NCBI GenBank assembly: GCA_913062555.1
Contig: CAJXVU010000012.1
Span: 1-64,000 of the forward strand
Origin: an uncultured Bacteroidota bacterium
GTDB lineage: Bacteria; Bacteroidota; Bacteroidia; Flavobacteriales; Flavobacteriaceae
Length of the DNA stretch: 64,000 bases
Direction of reading: 5' to 3'
A program made the position numbers and the translations under genes. Position 1 is the stretch's first letter, and every line of letters begins with the position of its first letter. The notes beneath the pieces were generated by a model. It worked only from the letters and a program-made list of their open reading frames with translations. It was not told where the DNA came from and did no database searches. Below are positions 1-9,253 of this stretch, one piece after another.

Positions 1-1
1 T

Positions 2-91
2 TGCTATATTTTATACCATTGCATTGGTCTTGTTTTTGTCAAGAATTCCTTGGAATATTTGGCCAAACTAAAACAGTATCAAAAGAGGTGA
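2..91 (+). other. Possible 3' end of an upstream gene
   Basis: Frame 2 is open from the window edge to a TGA at 89-91 and would encode about 29 residues ending in a Lys/Gln/Arg-rich tail (LKQYQKR). It could be the C-terminus of a gene that begins outside the window. It is too short to identify and could be chance; frame 1 is also open across it into the ORF6N remnant. Confidence 0.2.
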
Positions 92-253
92 TAATTGATA
101 ATTCATATTATCCACAAACAAAGGCTAATGCTAGATAAGGATTTAGCCGTTTTATATGGGGTTGAAACCAAGCGGTTAAAAGAACAAGTGAGACCTAATA
201 TCCAAATATTATTTAATGAGAGTAATTTCATATTTAATTACAATTTGGAATAA
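84..253 (+). pseudogene. Broken ORF6N-domain gene remnant
   Basis: This is a damaged second copy of the start of the ORF6N gene found at 9254-9754. Bases 126-192 are identical to 9303-9369 (67 of 67), and similarity extends left to about 84. Left of the ATG at 128 the frame is broken relative to the other copy by small deletions. Right of position 193 the similarity stops abruptly, just as the tail-to-tail toxin-like fragment begins. An ORF from 128 to 253 would give 41 residues, of which only the first 22 or so are ORF6N-like. ORF6N domains are DNA-binding domains typical of phage and mobile-element proteins, so this looks like debris from a recombination event. It is unlikely to make a functional protein. 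Confidence 0.75.
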
Positions 254-381
254 TTTGATCAATAGATTCGTTACTAGTTAGTAATTCTTCAATTGTTACC
301 CTGTTTATTCTTACAGCAGTACTGGGAGCAACAGTTGCTTGTCCACCATATTCATTTACCCATTGTGCGATTTCATGTTTC
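234..381 (-). pseudogene. Orphan C-terminal fragment 1 of the Cys-rich lipoprotein family
   Basis: Read on the minus strand, this stretch encodes about 48 residues closely similar to the last 45 residues of the 692-residue lipoprotein at 1539-3617, ending in PNCN then TAA (234-236). It shares a 46-base identical block with the intact gene (329-374 against 1628-1673). There is no start codon of its own; the frame runs back without interruption into the stop of the 94-residue membrane protein upstream. It is best read as a displaced, non-expressed C-terminal cassette or a remnant of a former third copy. Confidence 0.75.
329..374. repeat. 46-bp direct repeat, copy 1 (copy 2 at 1628-1673)
   Basis: The two copies are identical over 46 bases, inside homologous C-terminal coding sequence. 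The flanking bases are clearly more diverged than the block, which suggests recent gene conversion or duplication between the orphan fragment and the intact lipoprotein gene. Confidence 0.8.
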
Positions 382-395
382 AAGAGTTCAAATCT

Positions 396-680
396 TCAAT
401 AATTCCAAACATAAAAGCGTAAATACCAAATTGATATTCCAAAAATTAAAGTAAATAGTTTCACTAAAAATAATTGTCGCCTTTTGCCCTTTATATCATA
501 GAAGATTGTTATTAAAAACGTAATAGGAATTAAAAATAATATCAATATTAAAAATAAATAACCCAGTAATGTCCAACTATAACCCGCATAGATATATTCT
601 TTTGGTAAAAGAACTATTATTATTAAAATTAATACACATACAAAGTATAAATTACTGATTTTACTTTTTATTTTCTTCAT
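396..680 (-). CDS. Small polytopic membrane protein (possible immunity protein)
   Basis: A 94-residue, very hydrophobic protein with about three predicted membrane helices (roughly residues 10-27, 37-60 and 70-88) separated by short basic loops (KGKRR near residue 65). I do not recognise the family. Its ATG lies 12 bases after the stop of orphan C-terminal fragment 2, the same relation that the 199-residue membrane protein has to the intact lipoprotein. That repeated arrangement suggests it is a cognate partner, for example an immunity protein protecting against a membrane- or periplasm-active effector. This role is inferred from layout only. The alternative is an unrelated small inner-membrane protein. 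Confidence 0.6.
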   Translation of the reverse strand: MKKIKSKISNLYFVCVLILIIIVLLPKEYIYAGYSWTLLGYLFLILILFLIPITFLITIFYDIKGKRRQLFLVKLFTLIFGISIWYLRFYVWNY

Positions 681-692
681 TTAATTTAAAAT

Positions 693-923
693 TTAATTAC
701 ACCCTAAAGCGCTTATTGGATCGACACCTAATAAAACATTTTTTACTTTTCGCCAATTAACCCGATTTTTTATTTCTTGGGGGACACTCGAAACTCCTCC
801 ATTACTATTTACAAAATTATTCATATTTTCTTGAACAGAATACCATAATACATCTGCGGCTAAAAAAGGATCCGTATTTGAGAACAGCTGTGCAATATCT
901 GATTGAATGTAAGAATTAAGCCA
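693..923 (-). pseudogene. Orphan C-terminal fragment 2 of the Cys-rich lipoprotein family
   Basis: The minus strand encodes about 73 residues that align without gaps over the last 59 residues to the C-terminus of the 692-residue lipoprotein. Shared features include a Trp ten residues into the alignment, VN..GG, RV and a terminal CN. Identity is only about a quarter, so it is a diverged relative and not a recent copy. The stop is at 693-695. There is no plausible start; the frame overlaps the end of the 199-residue membrane gene. It sits directly upstream (in transcription order) of the 94-residue membrane protein. It resembles the orphan C-terminal cassettes seen downstream of polymorphic toxin genes. 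Confidence 0.75.
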
Positions 924-1515
924 CTTTTTTAGATTTAAAAAAGGATTTCAGTTCTTCTTGATAAAGAATTAACTGTAAGGCTAATGCCATTATAAACTGC
1001 CAAATTTCAAATTTACCTAAGAATTTATAATCTTGAAATGAAATAATATAGTCCTTCGCTAAAAATTCAATGAATAATTTTAATCCTAATAATAAGCAAA
1101 TTGAAATAACAATTATCCAAATTGTTTTTCTAGTTTTTGGAACATTGAAAACAAACTTATAAAAATAGAATACCAATAATGGAGCAATAATATAAGGTGA
1201 TAATATATGAAAATAAATTCCTACATCATCTTCGCCGATTCTATAACTTGTGTTTTTATTTATAAGCTCAATTAAAAACAAAAAAACAAAAAAACTTAAT
1301 ATTCCTAATCCATAAGAGACATAAGACACCACAACGCTTAACACAGTACCGAGGTAAGGTTTGAATTTATGTATATTCCAATTAGAAAAACCAATAATCA
1401 AACCAAAAAGCAGCGGATAATAATCTATATCATCGATAAATTTTAAACCCAAAAGACATACAAAAGGAGGTATAAAAACCAATAAGACTCTTTTATACTT
1501 TTTTATTTTATTCAT
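916..1515 (-). CDS. Polytopic membrane protein downstream of the lipoprotein (possible immunity protein)
   Basis: A 199-residue protein with about five or six hydrophobic segments (near residues 8-24, 33-46, 55-85, 103-123, 130-152 and 168-185) and basic ends, so an integral inner-membrane protein. No family was recognised and no enzymatic motif is visible. It starts 23 bases after the stop of the 692-residue lipoprotein and is almost certainly co-transcribed with it. By analogy with effector/immunity pairs, and because a second membrane gene follows the orphan fragment in the same way, a protective or partner role is plausible. That is inference from context. Confidence 0.65.
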   Translation of the reverse strand: MNKIKKYKRVLLVFIPPFVCLLGLKFIDDIDYYPLLFGLIIGFSNWNIHKFKPYLGTVLSVVVSYVSYGLGILSFFVFLFLIELINKNTSYRIGEDDVGIYFHILSPYIIAPLLVFYFYKFVFNVPKTRKTIWIIVISICLLLGLKLFIEFLAKDYIISFQDYKFLGKFEIWQFIMALALQLILYQEELKSFFKSKKVA

Positions 1516-1538
1516 GAATATAATGTTTTAATAATTGG

Positions 1539-3617
1539 TTAATTACAAGGTATTTGGTTAATGGTTTCATTACTTTTCAATAATTCCTTTAGTTTCTCCT
1601 TATCCACTCGTACTGCTGTTTTTGGAACAACAGTTGCTTGTCCACCATATTCATTTACCCATTGTGCGATTTCTTGTTGCATATTATCCCAAGTAGCTTC
1701 TGCTATGTTATAATAGTCATTTTGTTGGCACTCTTCACTTCCTCTTGGGTCTTTTTTGATTATATCAGAAACCCTAGCTACATCTACTGCTCTGGTAAAC
1801 AATTCTAAATTATTGTTTTGGTTTATGTGCCAACCCCATTGCCTATTACCAGAAAAAGGTTGGGTGCTGTTTTCATCACTTGTTATGGTAGAGATCGTCC
1901 AATTATTATTGGTGAAATCCGATACTATTATTGTCCCTTCGTCTGCTGTTAATGTTAAGAAACCACTAGTTCCAGCTTCAATCAAAAAGATTGCTGTTAG
2001 TGGATTATCAGACACAAATAAATTACCATCATTTATTGTGAGAGGCTCAAACTCCCAATGTATATCTGTTGTATTAGAAAGATTAAAAGGAATGTTACAG
2101 CTAAACTGAAAGTTTTCTTTTTCACCACTTGCCAAATCTATAAATTTGTTTCTAAAGGTATCATATATTTCAGCTTCCGAATCAGGATACCCGTTATTAT
2201 CAAAGTCAGGATAGATTGTTATCTCTACTCCATAATAATCTATATTGGCCAAAGGCACATTGCCATCTGTAATAGGTTGATTGACATACTCTTCTCCTAA
2301 TGCATTTAGTCTATCACTGCACTCTTGTGGTATTGTATGATTATATAAATCTATATAGTTAGAAGTATTTAATCCGTTTTGTTCAGCACAATCCTGTATC
2401 AATGCCCAAGGATTATCTTCTAATAAATCTGTTAACTCTATATATCGTATATATTTTGCGTTTGGTAACTCACTAGTTATCTCTAAAAAATCACGTACTT
2501 CTTCCATAGCTTCTGCAGAACAATTATTAGTGCTAAGATAGCTATCTAAAGCAAAAGTTGAAGTATCATTATTTAAATCTAGTAACCAATTTTTTTGATC
2601 CTGAGTTAAGCTCATCCCCAAACAGGCATTAATATTTTTCATTGAAGCTACAACACTTGGAGAATTAACAGGAGTAATTGGATTTGAGATATAAGCACAT
2701 TCACAATTTTCATCAAAAGACTGTAATTCGTTTCTGCAAGGCGTCACACCTGGGCAATTATTTGTGTATGATCCACCACCAGAGCCAATGTTGTCACTAT
2801 CATCAGAATTATCTTCCCACGAACACGGACAATTATTAGTTGTGTTTATATCTGGATTAATCCCCGTATTTCCAACACAACCATCCGGCTGCACATATAC
2901 ATACTGCCCTCCACATTCACCAAAAGGACAAGTACAGTCGGCAGGTGAACTATGAAGACTACCCCTCCAATCACATTTCCATTTAATAACATCATTACAA
3001 TCATCATCGCCACCTCCTCCCGCTCCATCATCATCTCCACATTCACCATAAGGACAATTATCTTCTATTGTGCCATTAATGCTGTTTTGAGTCATTTTAT
3101 AATCACCTGTTTCACTATAATAATAAATCTTACCGGTAAAAGACGTTAAATCTTTGCCCCTCCAAGTAGAGGCTTTTACATACTTTATAAAATATATAAA
3201 AGGGGTGCCGTTATATTCTTTTACAATTAAGTTTAAAAAATAATCGGAAGATTTAACTTCCATGTCAAAGGCATAATTTGTGATATTATTTAGTGTAGAT
3301 GCTATTATTGCATTGGTCATTACTTTCGTTAGCCTTAGATTGGTGTCATGCTGTTTAGCAACAACAGATGAAGCTGCATAATTTTCTTGTCCACCAAAAT
3401 TAAACTCTAGTTTAGAATTACTTTTGGATTCAATAAAACGAATAATGTGAGGAATATCATTTCCAGATAAGGTTTGTGTAATGAGCTTATTGGTCTCGGT
3501 TAGAACTTCTTTATTTTGAAGATCATCTTCATTTTGACAATTAATTAAGCTAAGTGATAAAAAAAGTAGAATTACTTTAATGATCTTTTTTGATAATGTT
3601 TTCATAATCAATTTCAT
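1539..3617 (-). CDS. Cys-rich surface lipoprotein, putative toxin-like effector
   Basis: A 692-residue exported protein. The N-terminus has a basic region, a hydrophobic stretch and a lipobox-like LINC with Cys27. The second ATG at 3605 is an equally good start, giving MKTLSKK. Residues about 30-185 form an alpha/beta N-terminal region. Residues 188-310 are rich in Cys, Gly and Asp with CPxGECG-type motifs, like a spacer or metal-binding linker. Residues 330-450 are mainly helical. Residues 455-692 form the C-terminal domain with a GNRQWGW and FTRAVDV signature and a terminal PCN. I do not know its biochemical activity. Two further C-termini of the same family lie downstream without N-termini, and membrane proteins follow each of the first two C-termini. 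That pattern suggests a polymorphic toxin-like lipoprotein, but an ordinary surface protein with decayed paralogues is the alternative. Confidence 0.7.
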   Translation of the reverse strand: MKLIMKTLSKKIIKVILLFLSLSLINCQNEDDLQNKEVLTETNKLITQTLSGNDIPHIIRFIESKSNSKLEFNFGGQENYAASSVVAKQHDTNLRLTKVMTNAIIASTLNNITNYAFDMEVKSSDYFLNLIVKEYNGTPFIYFIKYVKASTWRGKDLTSFTGKIYYYSETGDYKMTQNSINGTIEDNCPYGECGDDDGAGGGGDDDCNDVIKWKCDWRGSLHSSPADCTCPFGECGGQYVYVQPDGCVGNTGINPDINTTNNCPCSWEDNSDDSDNIGSGGGSYTNNCPGVTPCRNELQSFDENCECAYISNPITPVNSPSVVASMKNINACLGMSLTQDQKNWLLDLNNDTSTFALDSYLSTNNCSAEAMEEVRDFLEITSELPNAKYIRYIELTDLLEDNPWALIQDCAEQNGLNTSNYIDLYNHTIPQECSDRLNALGEEYVNQPITDGNVPLANIDYYGVEITIYPDFDNNGYPDSEAEIYDTFRNKFIDLASGEKENFQFSCNIPFNLSNTTDIHWEFEPLTINDGNLFVSDNPLTAIFLIEAGTSGFLTLTADEGTIIVSDFTNNNWTISTITSDENSTQPFSGNRQWGWHINQNNNLELFTRAVDVARVSDIIKKDPRGSEECQQNDYYNIAEATWDNMQQEIAQWVNEYGGQATVVPKTAVRVDKEKLKELLKSNETINQIPCN
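1628..1673. repeat. 46-bp direct repeat, copy 2 (copy 1 at 329-374)
   Basis: This is the copy inside the intact lipoprotein gene. It encodes the stretch around IAQWVNEYGGQATV near residues 650-663 and is identical base for base to the block in orphan fragment 1. Confidence 0.8.
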
Positions 3618-3844
3618 GTATTTAGATTAAAACTTATGCTGTTCTAATTTTGAGACACATGAAATCTTAAAAAGTCACTATTTAAGAAAAAATATACGGC
3701 AGCCGCTTATTTTATTAATTTTTATATAACCTATTCTATGTGTAGTGCTTCCTTGAGATTTATACTCGAATTTGCTCAATAGGAGATTGAATTTTTATGG
3801 CGAAGAAGTAGAGACCATCATATTTTATTTGCAATTCATATTTT

Positions 3845-4909
3845 TTACTCAAGCGCTTTTATAATATGTACATAAACAGGGAAATGATCACTGTAGCCGT
3901 TTGTAAATTCACTATTTGCAAAACTCCTGAATGGATAGCCCTTATAACGACCTTTTTTAGTTGTTAAATATGTAGGATTAAAAATACCGGCTTTATAAAA
4001 CCGAAACGAAGAATAGTCATTTTCTAATAAGGGTTTTGTGATTAATATTTGATCAAATAAGCTCCATGAATCTCTAAAGGCATTAGTGCCTAGTCCTTTT
4101 CTGAATAAAGCTGCCATAGGGTTATAAATACCTTTTAATGATACATCGGCTTTATTTCTTTTTGCCTTTAATATATTTGTTAAACTCCCATTTGTTGGAT
4201 TGTCATTGAAATCGCCCATTGAGAATATTTTGGCATAAGGATTAATCGCTTGTAGTGAGTCTATAATTCTTTTGTTTAATCGTGCTGCTGCTAATCGTTT
4301 TGGTTGACTTTTAACAACACCACCTCTTCGGGAAGGCCAATGGTTAACAATGACATGGATCATTTCGCCGTCCAGCTTGCCACTAACCAATAATTGATCA
4401 CGTGTATATATCCGTTTGCTATTACTGTCATCATATATTTTAAGAGTATGCTTGCTAATATGTTGTGCTACAAAAAAAGCCTTTTGATAAAGCAAAGCCA
4501 CATCTATTCCCCTTATGTCTGGAGAGTTAAAATGGGCTATTCCGTAATCGTAATTTTTTAGAGCGGGGTCATTTGCTAAGTCTTCTAATACCTGTCTGTT
4601 TTCAATCTCGGCAAGACCAATAATTATGGGTGGGTTTTTGGAGCGTACAGCGCCAATTTCGGCAATTACTTTGGACATATTTTGAACCTTCTTTTTATAC
4701 ACGTGTCCACGATTATATTTAAGCGCCATGATGGGACTAGCCTCATCAAATTTCGCGGGGTCATTAATGCTGTCAAATAAATTTTCTACATTATAAAATG
4801 CGACCGTATGAATTTTAAAAACACGTGCTTTCTGGGCTGCTAATCTAAAGGCAGCAAGCAGGAACAGCATAACAAACCAATGTTTTTTTTTGAAGAGGCT
4901 TAGAACCAT
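3845..4909 (-). CDS. Exported endonuclease/exonuclease/phosphatase-family protein
   Basis: A 354-residue member of the DNase I-like metal-dependent phosphodiesterase fold. Visible motifs are NVENLFD (40-46), the metal-ligand Glu in AEIENR (E101), the catalytic NHWPSRRGG (189-197), GDFNDNP (232-238) and SDHFPVY near the C-terminus (340-346). Residues 1-26 are a signal peptide, so it probably acts in the periplasm or outside the cell on nucleic acid or a phosphodiester. It is divergent from the TonB-dependent receptor at 5031, and a second paralogue lies at 10155-11129 on the other side of the receptor/DUF5689 pair. The grouping suggests degradation and uptake of extracellular DNA or phosphate compounds. 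The substrate is inferred. Confidence 0.88.
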   Translation of the reverse strand: MVLSLFKKKHWFVMLFLLAAFRLAAQKARVFKIHTVAFYNVENLFDSINDPAKFDEASPIMALKYNRGHVYKKKVQNMSKVIAEIGAVRSKNPPIIIGLAEIENRQVLEDLANDPALKNYDYGIAHFNSPDIRGIDVALLYQKAFFVAQHISKHTLKIYDDSNSKRIYTRDQLLVSGKLDGEMIHVIVNHWPSRRGGVVKSQPKRLAAARLNKRIIDSLQAINPYAKIFSMGDFNDNPTNGSLTNILKAKRNKADVSLKGIYNPMAALFRKGLGTNAFRDSWSLFDQILITKPLLENDYSSFRFYKAGIFNPTYLTTKKGRYKGYPFRSFANSEFTNGYSDHFPVYVHIIKALE

Positions 4910-5030
4910 AAACCCAAAAATACAATAAAAATCCTACAAATACAGTAAGTAATTAAATATAATTATGTAATTTAGTAAAACCTATCTGCAGATAAAATTG
5001 TGAATGATCTAAATCAATTTTGAATCGCAG

Positions 5031-7784
5031 ATGAAGAAAATAATGTTCAGTTTAGTATGCATTTCTTTTGCCTTAGAGATGATGTTTGCACAACAAACAA
5101 TAATTAATGGAAGTGTTAAAGATGCGACTACTTTTCAAGTTATTCCTAATGTTACTATTACTATAGAAGGTTCTGCTTTAGTAACCAAGTCTGATGCTGA
5201 TGGTCAATTTAACTTTAGTGTTAATGTGCCATTGGGTGAACAGATTTTAAAGTTGGTTAAGCAGGGTTATTTATCGGCTAGATATCCAGTAGTTATTTAT
5301 AAAGCACGAACAATAGATATCACTGATATGTTTTTGAAAGTAGATGTGCTGGTTAGTACTGGTCTTTACACAGTAACCTTAACTGATGATGAATTAAGCA
5401 ACGACATCAGCGATGCCGATAATATCTCTGGGTTATTACAATCGTCTAAAGATGTGTTTTTAAAAACGGCTGCATTCCAGTTTGGGGCCTCATTTTTTAA
5501 GGTACGTGGTCTAGGGTCTCAATATGGGATCGTGCTTATTAATGGTGTGAAAATGAATAAAATATTGAATGGAAGGCCACAATGGGGTAATTGGGGAGGT
5601 TTGAACGATGTAATGAGGAATCAGAATTTTACAAATGGGACCTTACCTTCTGCCTCCAGTTTTGGAAGTATATTGGGAACTACAAATATTAGTATTAGGG
5701 CATCTCAACAGAAGCAAGGCGGGCGTATAACATATTCGTCTTCCAATAAAAGTTATACCAACCGTTTGATTGTTTCATATGCGTCTGGAGTAGTTAAAAA
5801 GGGATGGTCATACGCTCTAACAATAGGAAGACGTTGGGGAAATGAAGGCTATCAAAAAGCGACATTTTATGATGCCAATTCCTTTTTTACTTCCATAGAA
5901 AAAAAATTAACTGACAAACATAGTATTAATTTTATTGGGATGTATGCGCCTAACCGAAGAGGGAAATCTTCTGCGAACACTCAAGAGGTCTATGATTTAA
6001 AGGGTATAAAATACAATGAATATTGGGGCTATCATGATAAAAAAAAACGAAATTCAAGAGTAAAACGCGTTGTGGAACCAATACTCATGCTAAATCATTA
6101 TTGGGATGTAAGTGATAAAACAACATTAAATACAAATATAGCTTATCAATTTGGTGTACTAGGAAATAGCCGATTGGATTATGCTGGTGGTGCAAACCCA
6201 AGTCCAGCATATTATCAAAAATTACCAAGTTATTTTTTATCAGATAATGATAATCCTGACTACGAAAGTGCTTACCAGTCGGAGCAAGATTTTATAAACA
6301 ATGGTCAAATTAGTTGGAATAGAATTTATGATGCTAATATGACGAATAACAGCAATGAGATTACTAATGCCTATACATTATATGAAGATAGAAATGATGA
6401 TAAACAATTGACACTAAATACAATTTTAAATACTGAACTAGCAGATCATATTACACTCAATGGTTCCATCAATTATAAGACGTTAAATTCAGAAAATTTT
6501 GCTGAAATAATTGATGTTTTGGGGGGCTCTGGATATTTGAATATCGATGCTTTTGATGGCTATCAATATGATTTATTAAACCCCAATAGAACAATTCGTA
6601 AAGGCGAAAAATTTAGGTATCATTATAATTTAATTGCTCGAAAATTAAGTGTACACGCTCAGACCGTATTTAAATACAACAAAGTTGATTTTTATATCGC
6701 TGGAAATTTTACTAATTCCACTTATCAAAGAGAAGGGATTTATCAACATGAGGCCTATCCAGATAATTCTATGGGAAAGGGGAAAGAACTTAAATTTACC
6801 GGTATTGGTGCTAAGGCAGGGGTTACATTTAAACACTCTGGAAAGCATTTGTTTGATTTAAATACAGCTTATATAAGGAAGGCACCATCACTTCAAAACT
6901 CTTATTCCAACCCAAGAGAAAATCACAATGTGGTAGGGGATAAAAGTGGCAAGGCCATTACCGAAGAAAAAATAGCGGCAATCGATGCGAGTTATATCTA
7001 TCGATCTCCAATAGTTAAGGCTAGATTAACAGGGTACTACACCTCAACTGAAGCTACAAACGATATTTCATTTTATTTTGCGGATGGTCTAGGTGGAGAT
7101 CACAGAGCTTTTGTACAAGAAATATTGCAAGGGATAAACAAAAAAAACCTAGGAGTGGAGCTTGGTATAGAGGCAGAAGTAACTCCTTCAATTAAACTTA
7201 AAGCTGTAGGAGCAGTTGGGGAATTTACATATGAAAACAACCCAAATCTTATTTTAACTTCTGATGATTTTGTAAATGGGTTTCAAGATTTTGGAAGTGC
7301 TAATTTGAAAAATTACAAAATCGCTGGAGGGCCTCATCGAGCTTATTCAGTAGGGTTTGAATATCGAGATCCAGATTATTGGTGGTTTGGAGTGAATACT
7401 AATTGCTTTACAAATGCCTACTTAGATATAAGTCCGATCACAAGAACCAAAAATTTTTATTTAGATAATGATGACTTGCCTTTTAATGATTACGAACCAA
7501 ACACCGCCAAAACACTTCTTAAACAAGAAATTTTTGATAATTATATAGTTGTAAATGCGGTGGGTGGAAAATCATGGCGTATTGGAGCTTACTATGTTGG
7601 TTTTTTTGCGAGTGTAAATAATATCTTAGATCGGCAGTATAAAACTGGAGGGTTTGAGCAAGCTAGAAATGCTAATTATAGGGCTTTGAGAGACGATAAT
7701 ACAAGGCCTAAAAGGCTGTTTGGACCTAAGTATTGGTATGGCCGAGGAACGACTTATTTTGTGAACCTTTATTTAAGTTTTTAA
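5031..7784 (+). CDS. TonB-dependent outer-membrane receptor
   Basis: A 917-residue outer-membrane transporter. Residues 1-20 are a signal peptide ending in FAQ. Residues about 22-100 are a carboxypeptidase-regulatory-like beta-sandwich (NGSVKDATTFQVIPNVTITI). A plug domain follows at roughly 120-230 (FFKVRGLGSQYG, VLINGVKMN). The rest is a beta-barrel of alternating polar and aromatic strands that ends in a C-terminal Phe (NLYLSF), as outer-membrane barrels do. It is followed after 41 bases by a DUF5689 lipoprotein, its likely surface partner. Two flanking phosphodiesterase-fold proteins suggest nucleic acid or a phosphorylated ligand as cargo. The cargo is not visible from the receptor sequence itself. 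Confidence 0.9.
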   Translation: MKKIMFSLVCISFALEMMFAQQTIINGSVKDATTFQVIPNVTITIEGSALVTKSDADGQFNFSVNVPLGEQILKLVKQGYLSARYPVVIYKARTIDITDMFLKVDVLVSTGLYTVTLTDDELSNDISDADNISGLLQSSKDVFLKTAAFQFGASFFKVRGLGSQYGIVLINGVKMNKILNGRPQWGNWGGLNDVMRNQNFTNGTLPSASSFGSILGTTNISIRASQQKQGGRITYSSSNKSYTNRLIVSYASGVVKKGWSYALTIGRRWGNEGYQKATFYDANSFFTSIEKKLTDKHSINFIGMYAPNRRGKSSANTQEVYDLKGIKYNEYWGYHDKKKRNSRVKRVVEPILMLNHYWDVSDKTTLNTNIAYQFGVLGNSRLDYAGGANPSPAYYQKLPSYFLSDNDNPDYESAYQSEQDFINNGQISWNRIYDANMTNNSNEITNAYTLYEDRNDDKQLTLNTILNTELADHITLNGSINYKTLNSENFAEIIDVLGGSGYLNIDAFDGYQYDLLNPNRTIRKGEKFRYHYNLIARKLSVHAQTVFKYNKVDFYIAGNFTNSTYQREGIYQHEAYPDNSMGKGKELKFTGIGAKAGVTFKHSGKHLFDLNTAYIRKAPSLQNSYSNPRENHNVVGDKSGKAITEEKIAAIDASYIYRSPIVKARLTGYYTSTEATNDISFYFADGLGGDHRAFVQEILQGINKKNLGVELGIEAEVTPSIKLKAVGAVGEFTYENNPNLILTSDDFVNGFQDFGSANLKNYKIAGGPHRAYSVGFEYRDPDYWWFGVNTNCFTNAYLDISPITRTKNFYLDNDDLPFNDYEPNTAKTLLKQEIFDNYIVVNAVGGKSWRIGAYYVGFFASVNNILDRQYKTGGFEQARNANYRALRDDNTRPKRLFGPKYWYGRGTTYFVNLYLSF

Positions 7785-7825
7785 GACTAATTATTCGTGG
7801 TGTGTATTTGAGAATATATAATATT

Positions 7826-9238
7826 ATGATAAAAACAATTAAAATAACCGACTTAGTTTTGGGATGTCTGCTTTGCTTGGCTTTCACTTCTTGTGTGCAA
7901 GACAACGATTATAAAACTCCTGTTTCTTTAGGAGAAGAAAATAATAAACGACTTAGCGATTTATTATCTGGATCAGCGGCATCAATTTCAATTTCTGATT
8001 TAAAAAATCAATTTGTATATGGTGAAGCAACACAAATTATATCTGATCTTTATGTGAAAGGCTATGTGTCGTCTTCCGATGCTACAGGGAATTTTTATAA
8101 GGAATTTTTTATTCAAGACAATCCTTCAGGCCCAACAGCAGGACTTAAAGTGGTGCTGAATCAAACAGATACCTATAACCAGTTTAATATAGGACGAGAA
8201 GTCTATATTAAATTACAAGGATTATATATTGGAGAAACCCGTTCGGGAGATGGCGTATTTGCAATTGGAGGGAAAAAAAATAATGATGGGGACGAAGTAG
8301 AAGTTTTAACAAAACATCAAATATCAGAGCATATATTTCGATCGGAAATTACAGATATAATGACGCCACTAATTCTCAAACTTTCTCAAATTAATAGATA
8401 CCATGTTGGAATGTTTGTCGGCATTGAAGCGGTACAGTTCCCAGTTCATTTAACTGGTAAATCTTATGTTGATCCTCAGGATGACTATGATACTGTTAGG
8501 ATGCTCGAAAGCTGTGAGGGCTTTGGCTATGTGTCTTTCCCACTGGAAACCAGTGCTTTTGCGAAATTTAAAAATGAAATTATACCAACGGAGGGAGGAG
8601 GTGTAATTTCCGGAATAGTAAACAAAACCTATAATGGAAGCGCTTTTGTTTTAGTATTGAATAGTCTAGACGATGTTAATATTTCAGACTCAAAATGTAT
8701 ACCATTGGATCTTGCAGACTTTAATATAATTTTTGAAGAAGAGTTTAATTCTGCTACTGATAATACTCGTCTTGACATTAACGAATGGACCAACTTCGCC
8801 GAAGAGGGGTCGGAATTCTGGACAGAACAGATGTATGGAACAAATGGATATACAGAGTTTAGTGGATATAATACTGGAGATGCTATAAACGTGGCTTGGC
8901 TTATTTCTCCAGGAATAAATATAGATGCGGACTCCAACGTATTTTTAAACTTTAATACCGCACAACATCATTTGGAATCGGTTGAGAATACATTGGAGGT
9001 CTTGTTGTCTACTAATTATAATGGGATAGATGTTTTGGCCGCAAATTGGGAGCCTATTAATGCAAACTTGGTAACCCTGAGTGACTCCTGGTATTCCTTT
9101 GTTGATTCAGGCTTAATTGAAATTTCCAGTAATACCGGGGTTTTATATGTAGCATTTAAAGTAAAGGGATCAGGGGTAAATGCATTATTAGATGGCGCCT
9201 ATCATATTGATGACTTTAGAATTTTAAGTGTTGAATAA
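7826..9238 (+). CDS. DUF5689-type surface lipoprotein
   Basis: A 470-residue lipoprotein. I chose ATG 7826 because it gives a clean signal peptide with lipobox FTSC (Cys23); the frame is open further upstream but only overlaps the receptor gene. Residues about 30-290 resemble the DUF5689 domain of Bacteroidota, with a tandem OB-like arrangement (LYVKGYVSSSDATGNFYKEF). Residues about 315-470 form a jellyroll, choice-of-anchor-J-like module (AWLISPGI near its centre, DGAYHIDDFRI at the end). It directly follows the TonB receptor and likely forms a surface complex with it, in the manner of a SusD-type lid. Known neighbours of this family are endonuclease/exonuclease/phosphatase proteins, as here. 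Confidence 0.82.
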   Translation: MIKTIKITDLVLGCLLCLAFTSCVQDNDYKTPVSLGEENNKRLSDLLSGSAASISISDLKNQFVYGEATQIISDLYVKGYVSSSDATGNFYKEFFIQDNPSGPTAGLKVVLNQTDTYNQFNIGREVYIKLQGLYIGETRSGDGVFAIGGKKNNDGDEVEVLTKHQISEHIFRSEITDIMTPLILKLSQINRYHVGMFVGIEAVQFPVHLTGKSYVDPQDDYDTVRMLESCEGFGYVSFPLETSAFAKFKNEIIPTEGGGVISGIVNKTYNGSAFVLVLNSLDDVNISDSKCIPLDLADFNIIFEEEFNSATDNTRLDINEWTNFAEEGSEFWTEQMYGTNGYTEFSGYNTGDAINVAWLISPGINIDADSNVFLNFNTAQHHLESVENTLEVLLSTNYNGIDVLAANWEPINANLVTLSDSWYSFVDSGLIEISSNTGVLYVAFKVKGSGVNALLDGAYHIDDFRILSVE

Positions 9239-9253
9239 TGACTAATAAAAAAC

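Noticed and set aside
7733-7825. Upstream start of the DUF5689 lipoprotein overlapping the TonB receptor gene
   Set aside because: The extension hides the lipoprotein signal peptide, which is correctly placed only from ATG 7826.
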